A stretch of DNA of 64,000 bases, taken from positions 124,001 to 188,000 of the forward strand of contig NZ_JAEMHM010000010.1 of assembly GCF_016458275.1 (NCBI RefSeq), read 5' to 3'. The position numbers were made by a program, and so were the translations under genes. This DNA comes from Geomesophilobacter sediminis. Lineage in GTDB: Bacteria; Desulfobacterota; Desulfuromonadia; Geobacterales; Geobacteraceae. Positions 17,381-26,344 of this stretch are shown one piece after another. Every line of letters starts with the position of its first letter. The first letter of the stretch is position 1. The notes below the pieces were generated by a model that did not search any database, was not told the origin of the DNA, and saw nothing but the letters and a program-made list of their open reading frames with translations.

Positions 17381-18010
17381 CTAGAACTTGTTGGTGTCCC
17401 GGAAGACGTGAGCCGGCAGCATCAGGCGGAACCCCAGGGTCCCCACAAAGGCCATCGGGCGGTAGGTACCTACCTTGCCGTTGGGCCCGGTAACGTCCCC
17501 GTCAAAAGGAAAAATCCCCCGGGCTTCGCCGGTGAATGCAATTCCGGGAGTGAGGAAGTAGTCGAATCCCAGGTTGACGTGCCCCCCTTCGGTCCATTCC
17601 AGGTCGTAATCCGCACCCGAGACGTGCTTCAGCTCGCCGGTGATGAAGTCCACGCCGCCTCCGACGTAAGGAACCAAATGCTCTGCCGGCAGGAAGCGGT
17701 ACTGCACCCCGAGCGAGACGTCAGTGAGCCTGGCCTCGTATGCCTTGGCACCGCTGATCTCCACATCCAGTCCCGGTACGTGGGTCACGTCGATCTCGCC
17801 GGCGAAATTGCGGCCCAGGCCGAAGATGATTCCCCCGCCGGCGGCGACGCCGGGATTGGAATGGGTGGTGCTGCTGACGAAGTCGTCTTTCAACGGGACC
17901 AAAGCCCCGGCCTTTGCGGTGATGCCGAGCCTGCCATCCAGGCTCTCGGCCGTCGCGGGTTTCGCTGCAGCAAGCAGGACCAGAAGAAGCAGTAACGACT
18001 GGCGGCGCAT
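17381..18010 (-). CDS. OmpW-like outer-membrane beta-barrel protein
   Basis: A 209-residue protein with a signal peptide ending near ATA/ES at residues 19-22 and alternating hydrophobic beta strands throughout ('GVAAGGGIIFGLGRNFAGEID', 'VSLGVQYRFLP', 'VPYVGGGVDFI'), ending in a C-terminal Phe as outer-membrane barrels do. Length and strand pattern fit the OmpW/eight-strand family. ATG 18010 is preceded by GGAGGG. It is the last gene of the minus-strand Tad run, 52 bp after the Ig-like lipoprotein gene, so it may be co-transcribed and help to anchor or export pilus-related material; that link is inferred. Confidence 0.75.
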   Translation of the reverse strand: MRRQSLLLLLVLLAAAKPATAESLDGRLGITAKAGALVPLKDDFVSSTTHSNPGVAAGGGIIFGLGRNFAGEIDVTHVPGLDVEISGAKAYEARLTDVSLGVQYRFLPAEHLVPYVGGGVDFITGELKHVSGADYDLEWTEGGHVNLGFDYFLTPGIAFTGEARGIFPFDGDVTGPNGKVGTYRPMAFVGTLGFRLMLPAHVFRDTNKF

Positions 18011-18062
18011 ATTCCCTCCTCATGGCATCATTTCGGGACGAATGGTCGGTTGCGAGAGGTAA

Positions 18063-19328
18063 CTACTGCTTGTTGTTGGTGATCATGGCGACATAGCCGC
18101 CGTAGCTGAAGAGGTCGGTCGCGATTTGCGCATACGGGTCCGGCGTCGTGGCGCTGTACACCACCGAGCAGCTGTCGCTGGCACCGATGGGGGGGGTACT
18201 CATCATGATTTCCGCGCTGAAGATGCCGAGACCGGTATCGTCGGTGAAGACCGTCTGGGTCGTTCCTCCCGGAACCCCCAGGGATACGGCACAGTCGTTG
18301 CCCATGACACCCACGACTTGCAGGGTCACCGGCACATGGGTCCGCTTTACCCCGTTTTTATCGAGCACATCCACGGTCACCAGTTGCAGGATCCCATAGT
18401 GGGGCATGAGAACGGGATCGACCGCGGTCAGTTGAATCTGGAGCGGATTCATGCTTCCGTCCGGATCGCTTGCCTCTTTCGTGGTGATGAATTCTACGTA
18501 GTTGCCCGTGCTGCGCACTACCGTGAACATGCTGATGCCGCTCACGTTTTGGCCGTTGATGGTGGTCGATGCCTTGAGAATGACGCCCTTGTTCGCCGTG
18601 GTGCTGTTGGCGGTGAGGATCGAGATCGCCTTTCCATCCGAGGCAGTGGTGACCACCGGCACCGGAATGGTTACCGACGGGGTATCGGCTGCCGTCGGGA
18701 GGACCTCCTCGAACTGCACCGGCTGGCCCGCAACCGGATTGCCGCTGCTGTCGGTAAGGGTGGCGGTGGCGATGACGGTGCCGTTGGCTCCAACCGTCGT
18801 CCCGCCGGTGCTGCCGACGGCATTCAAGGACATGGAGTAGTTTAAAAGCGTCCCGTTGATGGTGAAGATCCGGACCGAGTTGACGTCCTGGCCATCAATC
18901 GAAGTGGACGCTCTCAGGATGACGTCCTTTCGGACCGTGGTGCTGTTGGCGGTGAGGAGGGCGATGGCCTTTCCTTCGGATGTGGTGGTGACTACCGGGG
19001 ACGGAATCGTTACCGATGGAGAGTCGGCAGGATTTAGGAGGACCTCCTGGAACTGCACCGGCTGGCCCGCCACCGGATTGCCATTGCTGTCGGTGAGGGT
19101 GGCGGTGGCGATGACGGTGCCGTTGGAACCTACGGTCGTCCCCCCGGTGCTGCCGGCGGCGCTCAGCGACATGGCGTAGTTGAGGACGGTCCCGTTGCCG
19201 GTGCTTACCGGCTGATTTTGGGCGAAAGGGTCACTCACCCCCCCCGGGTCGCCGCCCGAGCCGCCACAACCGCCTACCGGCAACAGCGCGAGCATCAAAG
19301 TGATGACCAACCGATATCTCGATGCCAT
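18063..19328 (-). CDS. Lipoprotein with two tandem Big_1-like Ig domains
   Basis: A 421-residue lipoprotein (lipobox at GGC, Cys21). Two near-identical copies of an invasin-type Big_1 domain follow one another, each opening with 'LNY(A/S)MSL' and containing 'NGTVIATATLTDS' and 'NPVAGQPVQF'. The DNA copies repeat at a 339-bp period. A third, more diverged Ig-like region closes the protein. I use ATG 19328, which has GGAGGG upstream. Such repeats space adhesins away from the cell or bind other surface proteins. It follows the TonB-like gene in the Tad run and could be a pilus-linked surface lipoprotein. Confidence 0.8.
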   Translation of the reverse strand: MASRYRLVITLMLALLPVGGCGGSGGDPGGVSDPFAQNQPVSTGNGTVLNYAMSLSAAGSTGGTTVGSNGTVIATATLTDSNGNPVAGQPVQFQEVLLNPADSPSVTIPSPVVTTTSEGKAIALLTANSTTVRKDVILRASTSIDGQDVNSVRIFTINGTLLNYSMSLNAVGSTGGTTVGANGTVIATATLTDSSGNPVAGQPVQFEEVLPTAADTPSVTIPVPVVTTASDGKAISILTANSTTANKGVILKASTTINGQNVSGISMFTVVRSTGNYVEFITTKEASDPDGSMNPLQIQLTAVDPVLMPHYGILQLVTVDVLDKNGVKRTHVPVTLQVVGVMGNDCAVSLGVPGGTTQTVFTDDTGLGIFSAEIMMSTPPIGASDSCSVVYSATTPDPYAQIATDLFSYGGYVAMITNNKQ

Positions 19329-19377
19329 CTTGACTCCCTCCTTTTTGCCGACGGTATCCCCGATCCCTGCCCGGGAC

Positions 19378-20847
19378 TCACGGCTTGTATTCCTTCCACA
19401 CCAGCCCCGTTTCCCCATTGTATTTGGTCACGCTCTCGGAATCCTCGATGCTGCCGGTGAACGGGCCGTCCTCGTCCCAGAGCACGCCTTCGGGCATGAG
19501 GACCTTCACCAGCGAGTTGTCTCCGCCGATCGCCCGGGTCCCCACCGGTTTCACCTTCTTGCCGCCGCGACCGGTGATCGTCAGGGTACAGGCCCCCTCG
19601 CCGGCGGGCTCCGCTCCGGCCCGGAAATCGTAAACGCCGTCGGCGGCGGTATCGACGACAACCTGCAGTTGGTCGTTATCCAGCGCGACCGACCGGGGCC
19701 GAAGCTTGGTCTTGCGGCTCGCCTCTGCTGCGGTCATCCCGCGGTTGTGCCGGCTTTTCGGATAATCGCGAAAGATGACGTAGGGTTTCACCTCCCGGCC
19801 GGCGATCCCCTTGCTGCGGATTTTCAACACCAGGTCTCCGTCCAGGGCGACCGCCGGAAACGCCCGGAGCTGATTCGGCGGTGCGGTTCCCGGACCCGCC
19901 GCAGCCTCGGCCGACCGGACCGGATCAACGTGGACCGGCTTGGGTAGCGGCGCAGCAGCGGCTGCCGGTGCGGGCAAGGCCGCCGGCCCCTTGGGCGAGG
20001 CGGTGACCTGGCGGGTGGCTCCCGACTCCGCTGCCGGCACAACCTGGACCGGTGGCGGGACGGGGAGTTGGCGCGGCCCCAACTTCTTCTCTCCCGATGC
20101 CGGGGGGGCCTTTCCTCCGGGTGATTCTTCCCGGCGGGTAGCCGGCACAACCGGTGCGAGAGCGGCGACCGGCCTGGGAGGCGGCACCCGGCGCTCCGGA
20201 GGCGAATCAGGGGCCGCCGCTTGAGGCGCCGTTACCGTCAGGGGCTTTCCCCGTGCCGGCCGCGGCGGCGGCACCGGAGCGGTCGCAGTGGTCGCCACGG
20301 CCGCAACGGTCGCCACGGGCACAACGGTCGCAACGGTCGCAACGGGCGCAACGGGCGCAACGGGCGACGCCTTCGATTCGACCGGTGCCTGGTGGCGCAC
20401 CAGCCGCGCAGAACTCTGCGCCGAGAAGATGGCCCGCGACTGGGGGGGCGCCGGTCGCGGCGTCTGCTGGAGGGCCGCCCGACGTGCCGGCGCTGCAGGT
20501 GCTTCGGTCACCGCAGCGGGCGGGCCCTCCGGCGCCGGACTCAGCGGAGCCATCATCTCATCCGGGTCGCCTCCCGGATCGGTGGTCTCAGCGGCGGCGA
20601 CCGCCCCATTCTCCCCGACACGCGGCATGGCTTCGCTGGCCACGGCCGGTGCCGCAGTCTCGGCAGTCACCGTCTCCGGCGGCGGTTCGACCGCCTGGAG
20701 TGCCAACCCGGGGTCCAGCCAGATCACCCCTTGCTGGCGGGACCAGTCGTCCAGCAGCAGAGCCAAAAGCAGCAGGTGCACCAACGAAGACCAAAGCCCC
20801 GGCCAAAAAAAATCGTGGATCGAACAACGGCCCTGGGTGCAGTGCAT
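19378..20847 (-). CDS. TonB-like proline-rich periplasm-spanning protein
   Basis: A 489-residue protein with one N-terminal membrane helix (about residues 13-33, 'FFWPGLWSSLVHLLLLALLL'), a Pro/Ala/Val-rich extended linker of about 300 residues, and a compact C-terminal domain (about 355-489) with strands such as 'LTITGRGGKKVKPVG' and the end 'ETGLVWKEYKP'. The layout is that of TonB or TolA, reaching from inner membrane to envelope, but the C-terminus lacks a recognisable TonB YP motif. The linker contains 9-bp tandem repeats. Located 54 bp after tadC in the same direction, so it is likely part of the Tad operon and may tie the inner-membrane complex to the outer membrane. Confidence 0.7.
   Translation of the reverse strand: MHCTQGRCSIHDFFWPGLWSSLVHLLLLALLLDDWSRQQGVIWLDPGLALQAVEPPPETVTAETAAPAVASEAMPRVGENGAVAAAETTDPGGDPDEMMAPLSPAPEGPPAAVTEAPAAPARRAALQQTPRPAPPQSRAIFSAQSSARLVRHQAPVESKASPVAPVAPVATVATVVPVATVAAVATTATAPVPPPRPARGKPLTVTAPQAAAPDSPPERRVPPPRPVAALAPVVPATRREESPGGKAPPASGEKKLGPRQLPVPPPVQVVPAAESGATRQVTASPKGPAALPAPAAAAAPLPKPVHVDPVRSAEAAAGPGTAPPNQLRAFPAVALDGDLVLKIRSKGIAGREVKPYVIFRDYPKSRHNRGMTAAEASRKTKLRPRSVALDNDQLQVVVDTAADGVYDFRAGAEPAGEGACTLTITGRGGKKVKPVGTRAIGGDNSLVKVLMPEGVLWDEDGPFTGSIEDSESVTKYNGETGLVWKEYKP
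20282..20362 (-). repeat. 9-bp tandem repeat in the TonB-like linker
   Basis: Nine contiguous 9-bp units of the pattern G(T/G)CGCAACG with point changes. On the coding strand they give PVA/TVA tripeptides. A likely slippage hotspot that changes linker length without shifting frame. Confidence 0.8.
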
Positions 20848-20901
20848 GGGTGGCCTTTCGCAAAGCCGCGGCAGCCCGAGCGGGCCGGTGCCCGCCCTGG
20901 G

Positions 20902-21813
20902 TCACGGCTTGAAAATCTTGGCAATCTGGAATACCGCCGGCGTCAACATCACGATGAGCAGGGCCGGAAAGATGCAGAAGGTCAACGGGAACAGCATCTT
21001 AACGGCCGTTTTGGAAGCCCTTTCCTCGGCGAACTGCTTTCTCCTCAGCCGCAGCGAATCGGAGAAGGTCCGCAAGGTCTTGCCCAGGCTGGTACCGAAT
21101 TTTTCCGTCTGGATCAGCATGGTGACCAGCGACCTTACGTCGTCGACCATGGTTCTCTCGGCCAATCCCTTGAGGGCCTCCGGCCTCGGCTTGCCGGCCC
21201 TTATTTCCAGGATGGTGAGGATGATCTCCTTGCACAGCGGGTTTTTCGCCTGGTAGAAGCTGTCTGCGGTCCGCAGCAACGCCGCATCCAGCCCAAGGCC
21301 CGCTTCGACGCAAACCGTCAACAGATCCAGGACGTCCGGGAGGGTGTGGAAGATCTCTTCTTTGCGGGCCTTTCCCCGGCGGCCGATCCAGAAGGTCGGC
21401 AGCAGAAAACCGCCAATGGCACACCCCGTAGCGATGGTGACCGCGTCAGAGCCGAGGGGCCGCCCTTGGGGCAGAACGAAGAGGAGCAGGTAGATGCCCG
21501 GTAACACCATTGCCAGCAGCAGCTTCATCCCCAGGAAGATGTACACCGCCTGCGGTCGGAAACCGGCAGCCATCATCATGCCGCGGTAACTGCGCAGGTC
21601 CGAAGGCTTTACCCGCAGCCGCTCCCCCATTTCCGCGAGGTAGAGCTGCCAGATGTTCTGCGTCGCGACCAGTGCCGGGGTTTCCTTCTCCTCGGGCATG
21701 AGCCCTGCCACCCGCCGGTTCAGGGTCGCGTGTCTCCCGAGGTAGCGGTAAGCCCCCGTGCCGGCCAGGACGGCGATGCTCAGAAATGTGGCACAGCAGA
21801 TCAGGGTAAGCAC
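20902..21813 (-). CDS. tadC: Tad pilus inner-membrane protein TadC
   Basis: A 303-residue GspF-like (T2SSF) platform protein: an N-terminal hydrophobic helix ('LICCATFLSIAVLAGTGAY'), two helices near residues 95-145, the conserved cytoplasmic T2SSF domain ('LPDVLDLLTVCVEAGLGLDAAL', 'LRTFSDSLRLRRKQFAEE') and a last helix ('LFPLTFCIFPALLIVML'). I start at GTG 21813, which has AGGAGG upstream and lies 11 bp after the tadB stop; an upstream start would give a polar, unrelated extension. Together with TadB it forms the inner-membrane platform that couples the TadA ATPase to Flp assembly. Confidence 0.9.
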   Translation of the reverse strand: MLTLICCATFLSIAVLAGTGAYRYLGRHATLNRRVAGLMPEEKETPALVATQNIWQLYLAEMGERLRVKPSDLRSYRGMMMAAGFRPQAVYIFLGMKLLLAMVLPGIYLLLFVLPQGRPLGSDAVTIATGCAIGGFLLPTFWIGRRGKARKEEIFHTLPDVLDLLTVCVEAGLGLDAALLRTADSFYQAKNPLCKEIILTILEIRAGKPRPEALKGLAERTMVDDVRSLVTMLIQTEKFGTSLGKTLRTFSDSLRLRRKQFAEERASKTAVKMLFPLTFCIFPALLIVMLTPAVFQIAKIFKP

Positions 21814-21824
21814 GGCTTCCCCTC

Positions 21825-22775
21825 CTAGATGCGGATGTCGATGACCTTTCTGATCAGGAACAGCCCGACGCACTGCGCGACTGCCGCAAAGACAAGTGCG
21901 ATCTGGCAGAAGCGTTCGGTAAAGAAGAGTCCCATGTAGGCCGGGTTCATGATGTAGAAGACGGCAAAGAGCAGGATCGGCATCGCGATCAGGACGTAGC
22001 CGGACAGCCGCCCTTCGGCAGTCACCACCTGCACCTGTTGCCGTACCTGCAGGCGGGATCGGATGGTTTCGGCGAGTTTGTCCAGGATCTCGGCGAGGTT
22101 TCCCCCCGTTTCGCTGCTGATCCGGATGATGGTGACGAAAAACTGCAGATCCAGGCTCTCGATCCTTTCCGGCAGCGTCGCCAGGGCATCGACGATCCGA
22201 ACCCCGAATTTCTGCTGCTCATAGGCAATCCTGAAGATCCCGGCGGCGGGTTCCGGCAGTTCCTCGCTCAAGAGCTCGATGGCAGCGGTCAGGGAATGTC
22301 CGGCCCGCAACGAGCGGGAGATCATGGTGAGTGCATCCGGCAGTTGCTCGGTGAAGCGACGTTCCCGGCTCCTTTTTTTCCAGGCGAGAGCGAACTTGGC
22401 CCCCCATACGGTTGCCACCCCGCCCCCTGCCGCCAAAAGCAGGTTTCCCCGGGCCGCATAGAGAGCGAGTGCCGTTGCTGCTGAGGCAGCGGCGGTCGCC
22501 AGTACCACTATGGGCGGCGCGATCGGGATGCCGGACCGTTCCACGAGCGTCGTCACCCGCTTCATCAGGGGCAGCTTGATGAAGAACCGGTGCCCCCAGT
22601 TCTCCCGGCGCACCAGCTCCGGGTCCGGCTGAGGTTCCGGCTCCCCTTGCCCCATCCGCCGCAGGCGCCCTTTGAGGATGGCGGCGGGGGACCGCCGGGC
22701 CTCGGCCAGTGCCAGGCAGCCGGCATAAGCCGCCGCAAAGACTGCGGCAAAGACCAGAATCGCTGCCGCCGTCAT
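21825..22775 (-). CDS. tadB: Tad pilus inner-membrane protein TadB
   Basis: A 316-residue GspF-like platform protein. After an N-terminal helix ('AAAILVFAAVFAAAYAGCLAL') come a pair of central helices, the T2SSF domain ('LPDALTMISRSLRAGHSLTAAI', 'ISSETGGNLAEILDKLAETIRSR') and two C-terminal helices. It is paralogous to TadC next door, the normal arrangement in tad loci. It starts 2 bp after the tadA stop, so translation is probably coupled. Confidence 0.92.
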   Translation of the reverse strand: MTAAAILVFAAVFAAAYAGCLALAEARRSPAAILKGRLRRMGQGEPEPQPDPELVRRENWGHRFFIKLPLMKRVTTLVERSGIPIAPPIVVLATAAASAATALALYAARGNLLLAAGGGVATVWGAKFALAWKKRSRERRFTEQLPDALTMISRSLRAGHSLTAAIELLSEELPEPAAGIFRIAYEQQKFGVRIVDALATLPERIESLDLQFFVTIIRISSETGGNLAEILDKLAETIRSRLQVRQQVQVVTAEGRLSGYVLIAMPILLFAVFYIMNPAYMGLFFTERFCQIALVFAAVAQCVGLFLIRKVIDIRI

Positions 22776-22777
22776 GA

Positions 22778-24085
22778 CTAGCTCCTCCTGTCGAAGATCC
22801 CGGGGGGGAGATCAAAGCCGTACACCTTGAAGCGGTCGGCGAAGCCGGGCCTGAGGCCGGCGGCCCGGTACTCGCCGACCACCCGCCCCTCCGCGTCAAC
22901 GCCCTTCTGGTCGAACAGGAAGATGTCCTGCATGACGATGGTGTGGGATTCCATCCCGGTGATTTCCGCGATCTTCACGATCTTTCTCGAGCCGTCCGGG
23001 AACCGGACCAGATGGATCACCATGTCGATCGCCGAGGCGATCTGTTCCCGGATCGCCCGCTCCGGCAGGTCCAGCCCGGTCATCATGACCATCGTCTCCA
23101 TCCGGGACATCGCGTCGCGGACCGTGTTGGCGTGGATGGTGGATATGGAGCCTTCGTGACCGGTGTTCATCGCCTGAAGCATGTCGAGCGCCTCGCCGCC
23201 GCGCACCTCGCCGAGGATGATCCGGTTCGGCCGCATGCGCAGGGCGTTTCGCACCAGGTCGCGCTGGGTAACCTCCCCGGCGCCCTCGATGTTGGCGGGA
23301 CGCGTCTCCAGCCGCACCACGTGGTCCTGCTTGAGCTGCAACTCCGCCGAGTCCTCGATGGTGACGATCCGCTCGTCCTCGGGGATGAACTCGGAGATCA
23401 TGTTCAAAAGGGTGGTCTTGCCGGTGCCGGTCCCGCCGCAGATGAGGATGTTGAGGCGTGTTTTCACCGCCCCCTCGATCACCCGCGCCATCCGCTCGTC
23501 CAGAGAGCCCAGCGCCAGCATGTCCTTGAGCTTCATCCGGAACAGCCCGAAGCGACGGATCGACAGGGCCGGCCCGTCCAGGGCCAGGGGTGGAATGATG
23601 GCGTTGACGCGGGAGCCGTCGGGGAGGCGGGCGTCCACGAAGGGGCTCGATTCGTCGATCCGGCGTCCGATGCGGTGGACGATGCGTTCGATGATCTGCA
23701 GCAGGTGGCTGTTGTCCCGAAAGACGACGTCGGTCTTTTCCAGCCGCCCGCCCCGCTCCACGTAGGTGTTGTGGCAGTTGTTGACCAGGATGTCCGAGAT
23801 CTCCGGGGAAGCGAGGAGGGGCTCGATCGGCCCCAGGCCGAAGGTCTCGTGCTGCACCTCGACGACGAGCCGCTCCTTTTCCGGTCGGCTGAGCGGCACC
23901 CCCGCCTCGGAGATCAGCATCTCGATGACGCGTCCGATTTCGCCGGCCAGTTCGTCACTGCGCAGCAGCTCCAGCTTGGTGAGATCCACCCGCTCGATGA
24001 GCATGCGGTGAATGCGGCATTTCAGATCCTGGAAGGAAGGGCCGCCGGCTTCGGTCGCCGCGGTCGGCTGCTCGTTGAAGATCAT
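22778..24085 (-). CDS. tadA: Tad pilus assembly ATPase TadA/CpaF
   Basis: A 435-residue secretion ATPase of the TadA/CpaF (VirB11/GspE-like) family. The Walker A motif GGTGTGKTT lies at residues 217-225; a Walker B-like 'RIILGEVRGGEALD' follows near 288, and a His box 'GSISTIHAN' is present at about 312-320. The N-terminal all-alpha region ('RMLIERVDLTKLELLRSDEL') is typical. It powers Flp pilus assembly through TadB and TadC at the cytoplasmic face of the inner membrane. The ATG overlaps the tadZ stop by 4 bp. Confidence 0.95.
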   Translation of the reverse strand: MIFNEQPTAATEAGGPSFQDLKCRIHRMLIERVDLTKLELLRSDELAGEIGRVIEMLISEAGVPLSRPEKERLVVEVQHETFGLGPIEPLLASPEISDILVNNCHNTYVERGGRLEKTDVVFRDNSHLLQIIERIVHRIGRRIDESSPFVDARLPDGSRVNAIIPPLALDGPALSIRRFGLFRMKLKDMLALGSLDERMARVIEGAVKTRLNILICGGTGTGKTTLLNMISEFIPEDERIVTIEDSAELQLKQDHVVRLETRPANIEGAGEVTQRDLVRNALRMRPNRIILGEVRGGEALDMLQAMNTGHEGSISTIHANTVRDAMSRMETMVMMTGLDLPERAIREQIASAIDMVIHLVRFPDGSRKIVKIAEITGMESHTIVMQDIFLFDQKGVDAEGRVVGEYRAAGLRPGFADRFKVYGFDLPPGIFDRRS

Positions 24086-25275
24086 AGGAATCTCCTGAGG
24101 GTTTTCGTTTCGGCCGGCGCGGCAGTGCCGGTCAGCTTCCGGACCAGTTCCTCCAGGGATCTGGCCACCGGTGATCTCGGGTTGTCGATTACCAGCGGCA
24201 CCCCCTTGTTGATGGAGGCAGTGACGTCGGCGGCGCCGTTGGGGATCGTCTGGAAGACTTTTACGCTGAGGACCTTTTCTCCGTCAGCTACCTTGATCCC
24301 CTCCCTCGGATCGTGGCGGTTCACCAAAAGCTTGATCCGCTCTTCCGCCCCTGCGGCCCGGGCCAGGGCGGCCAGGTAGCGCTGGGCGTTTCTCAGCGCG
24401 GGAAGGTGCAGGACGGTGTTGAACAGGATTCGGTCCGAAGCCTGGAATACCGCCAGGTTGCACCCCGCGGCCGGTCCGCCGGTGTCGATGATGGTGTACT
24501 CGTAGTGGGTCTGGAAATACCGGATCACCTCGTGTACCAACTCCGGCGCCACGAGGTCGGCTTCTTCGAGCTCGTCCGGAGCATTGAGGACGTCGACCCC
24601 GCAGCCATGGGATACGGTGATGCTCCTGAGAAAATCGGCGTCCAGGGCACCGAGCTTCGGGGTCGCGCTGGCCAGGGTATAGCGCGGGGTGAGGTCGAGA
24701 AAGGCGGCGACGTCCCCCGCATGAAGGTTGAGGTCGAGGAGCGCGGTCCGCTTCCCCTGGGCCGCGAGCAATGCCGCCAGGTTTACCGCCACCGTGGTCG
24801 TCCCCATCCCCCCGGACGGGTTGTACACCGAAATGACCGATCCCTTGGTCTCCCGGGTCCCGGCCGCCGCGGCCCATACCAGGGACACCTTTTCGACGGC
24901 CTGCGCCAATTCGGCCGCCGCCACCGGTTTGGTGAGGTACTCCCGGGCACCGGCCCGGATCAGGGTGAGGATCCAGTCCGGGTTTTTCTCTGCCGCGGTC
25001 ACGAAGACGGCGGTGCGGGGAAACCGCGTGGCAAGGTACCTCGTTTCCTTCTCCCCCTGGTCGACGTTTTTGAGGTCGAGGATGACGATGTTGGGGGAGT
25101 TGGTCTGCATGATGCGCATGCCCTGCTGCAGGTCATCTACGGCAGCGAGAAGGCGCACGTTGGCGCCGGAGCTCTTGAGCGCACTCTCGATGCTGTGCTG
25201 TACCTGCGGATCGTTGCCGATCAGGATGGCCGACAGTTCAGTAGTCATGTGATAGTCCATTTCTTGGCGGCTCAT
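24082..25275 (-). CDS. tadZ: Tad pilus localisation protein TadZ/CpaE
   Basis: A 397-residue protein with a receiver-like N-terminal domain (about residues 12-130) and a MinD/ParA-like ATPase domain. The P-loop reads 'PSGGMGTTT': the usual lysine of the deviant Walker A is replaced, as is common in CpaE/TadZ. It probably places the pilus machine at the cell pole. The start is uncertain: ATG 25275 lies 4 bp after the tadG stop and suits coupling, while ATG 25248 begins exactly at the receiver-like domain and has a weak GGA upstream. Confidence 0.88.
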   Translation of the reverse strand: MSRQEMDYHMTTELSAILIGNDPQVQHSIESALKSSGANVRLLAAVDDLQQGMRIMQTNSPNIVILDLKNVDQGEKETRYLATRFPRTAVFVTAAEKNPDWILTLIRAGAREYLTKPVAAAELAQAVEKVSLVWAAAAGTRETKGSVISVYNPSGGMGTTTVAVNLAALLAAQGKRTALLDLNLHAGDVAAFLDLTPRYTLASATPKLGALDADFLRSITVSHGCGVDVLNAPDELEEADLVAPELVHEVIRYFQTHYEYTIIDTGGPAAGCNLAVFQASDRILFNTVLHLPALRNAQRYLAALARAAGAEERIKLLVNRHDPREGIKVADGEKVLSVKVFQTIPNGAADVTASINKGVPLVIDNPRSPVARSLEELVRKLTGTAAPAETKTLRRFL

Positions 25276-25279
25276 CGGG

Positions 25280-26344
25280 CTATTGGGCCATTACCGGCTT
25301 GTAGAGCGTGACGTTGGATGGCGAGCCCCCGGTCCCGAAGGTGGAAGGCGCGGTGGTGATACTCGTGAAATAGCCTTTGACGTAAGGTGCCGAGCCGGAG
25401 GCTACATCCGTGATATGGAAATAGGCGAATCCCACGATGGGTTGAAATCCCTTCTGGGTCAGATCGGTTGCATCGACAATCGGCAGGTACACATCCTGGT
25501 TCAGCCACGCACTCCTCGCAGTCTGGAAGACCGAGTTTTCTTCTCCCGGCTGGAGATAGATCTGATTTCCTACTGACAGTGAGCTGTCGTTTCCGTTTTG
25601 GATCAGCTTTTTCTCGCCACTGGCACTGTTGTCGATCTGGGTAAGCGAGGTCCACTGGCCGGCCGGATTGCACGTGGTACTTCCCACCGAGTACGCCGAA
25701 GTGATGGTGATTTCGCCGGTCGGAAGCGTGGCACTTGGCGTAAAGATGGAATCGGTCATCGGCTTGCAGATCGCAAACGGGAAAACCGTATGGGGAGGCA
25801 CCGAACCGGCGTAGAACTTCTGCAGCACCGCCACCGCCGGTCTCGACTTCACCGGCGCGCTGTTCACGTTGAAGATCTTCATGAAGGTCGTGCTCACCGG
25901 CCCCTGGTTCTCCGTTCCGGTCCTGCTGACGGTGACCTTGACCGCCGGGACGAATTCCGCACTCAATCCGGTGCTGGTAGTAGGTAATAGCGGGGTATTG
26001 TCGGAAGGCTTCCAATTCTTGTTCCAATAACCGTACTCCACGTTCGCGGAGTCCAGCTTGGTGTCGTCGGAACGGTTCTGGCTGACGAAGTCCGCCGCCT
26101 TACTTTTGGCGATATCCCACTGCGGTTGCGATGCCGCGGTTATCGGCTGTTGGTACAGGTTCGCCGCGCCTGCCAGAGCCGAAGCGTCGGCGGCATTTTG
26201 CAACTCGCCCCGCACGACGTGGGTGTGCCCCAGATCGATAACCATTCCAGCCATCCCCACCAGCACCACGAGGGTGACCGAGACGTAGACGATCATCATT
26301 CCCCGTGCATTGCGGACCGGCTTTATTTTCCCAGTGGCATCCAT
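25280..26344 (-). CDS. tadG: TadG-like pseudopilin/assembly protein
   Basis: A 354-residue protein with an N-terminal helix after a short basic leader ('NARGMMIVYVSVTLVVLVGMAGMVIDLGH') and the TadG/TadE-type signature 'GELQNAADASALAGAANL'. The remaining part is beta-rich and should be extracytoplasmic. This resembles the TadG family (putative Flp pilus-assembly TadE/G-like domain), although TadG proteins are often longer. It overlaps the end of rcpA by 22 bp and precedes tadZ by 4 bp. Confidence 0.82.
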   Translation of the reverse strand: MDATGKIKPVRNARGMMIVYVSVTLVVLVGMAGMVIDLGHTHVVRGELQNAADASALAGAANLYQQPITAASQPQWDIAKSKAADFVSQNRSDDTKLDSANVEYGYWNKNWKPSDNTPLLPTTSTGLSAEFVPAVKVTVSRTGTENQGPVSTTFMKIFNVNSAPVKSRPAVAVLQKFYAGSVPPHTVFPFAICKPMTDSIFTPSATLPTGEITITSAYSVGSTTCNPAGQWTSLTQIDNSASGEKKLIQNGNDSSLSVGNQIYLQPGEENSVFQTARSAWLNQDVYLPIVDATDLTQKGFQPIVGFAYFHITDVASGSAPYVKGYFTSITTAPSTFGTGGSPSNVTLYKPVMAQ

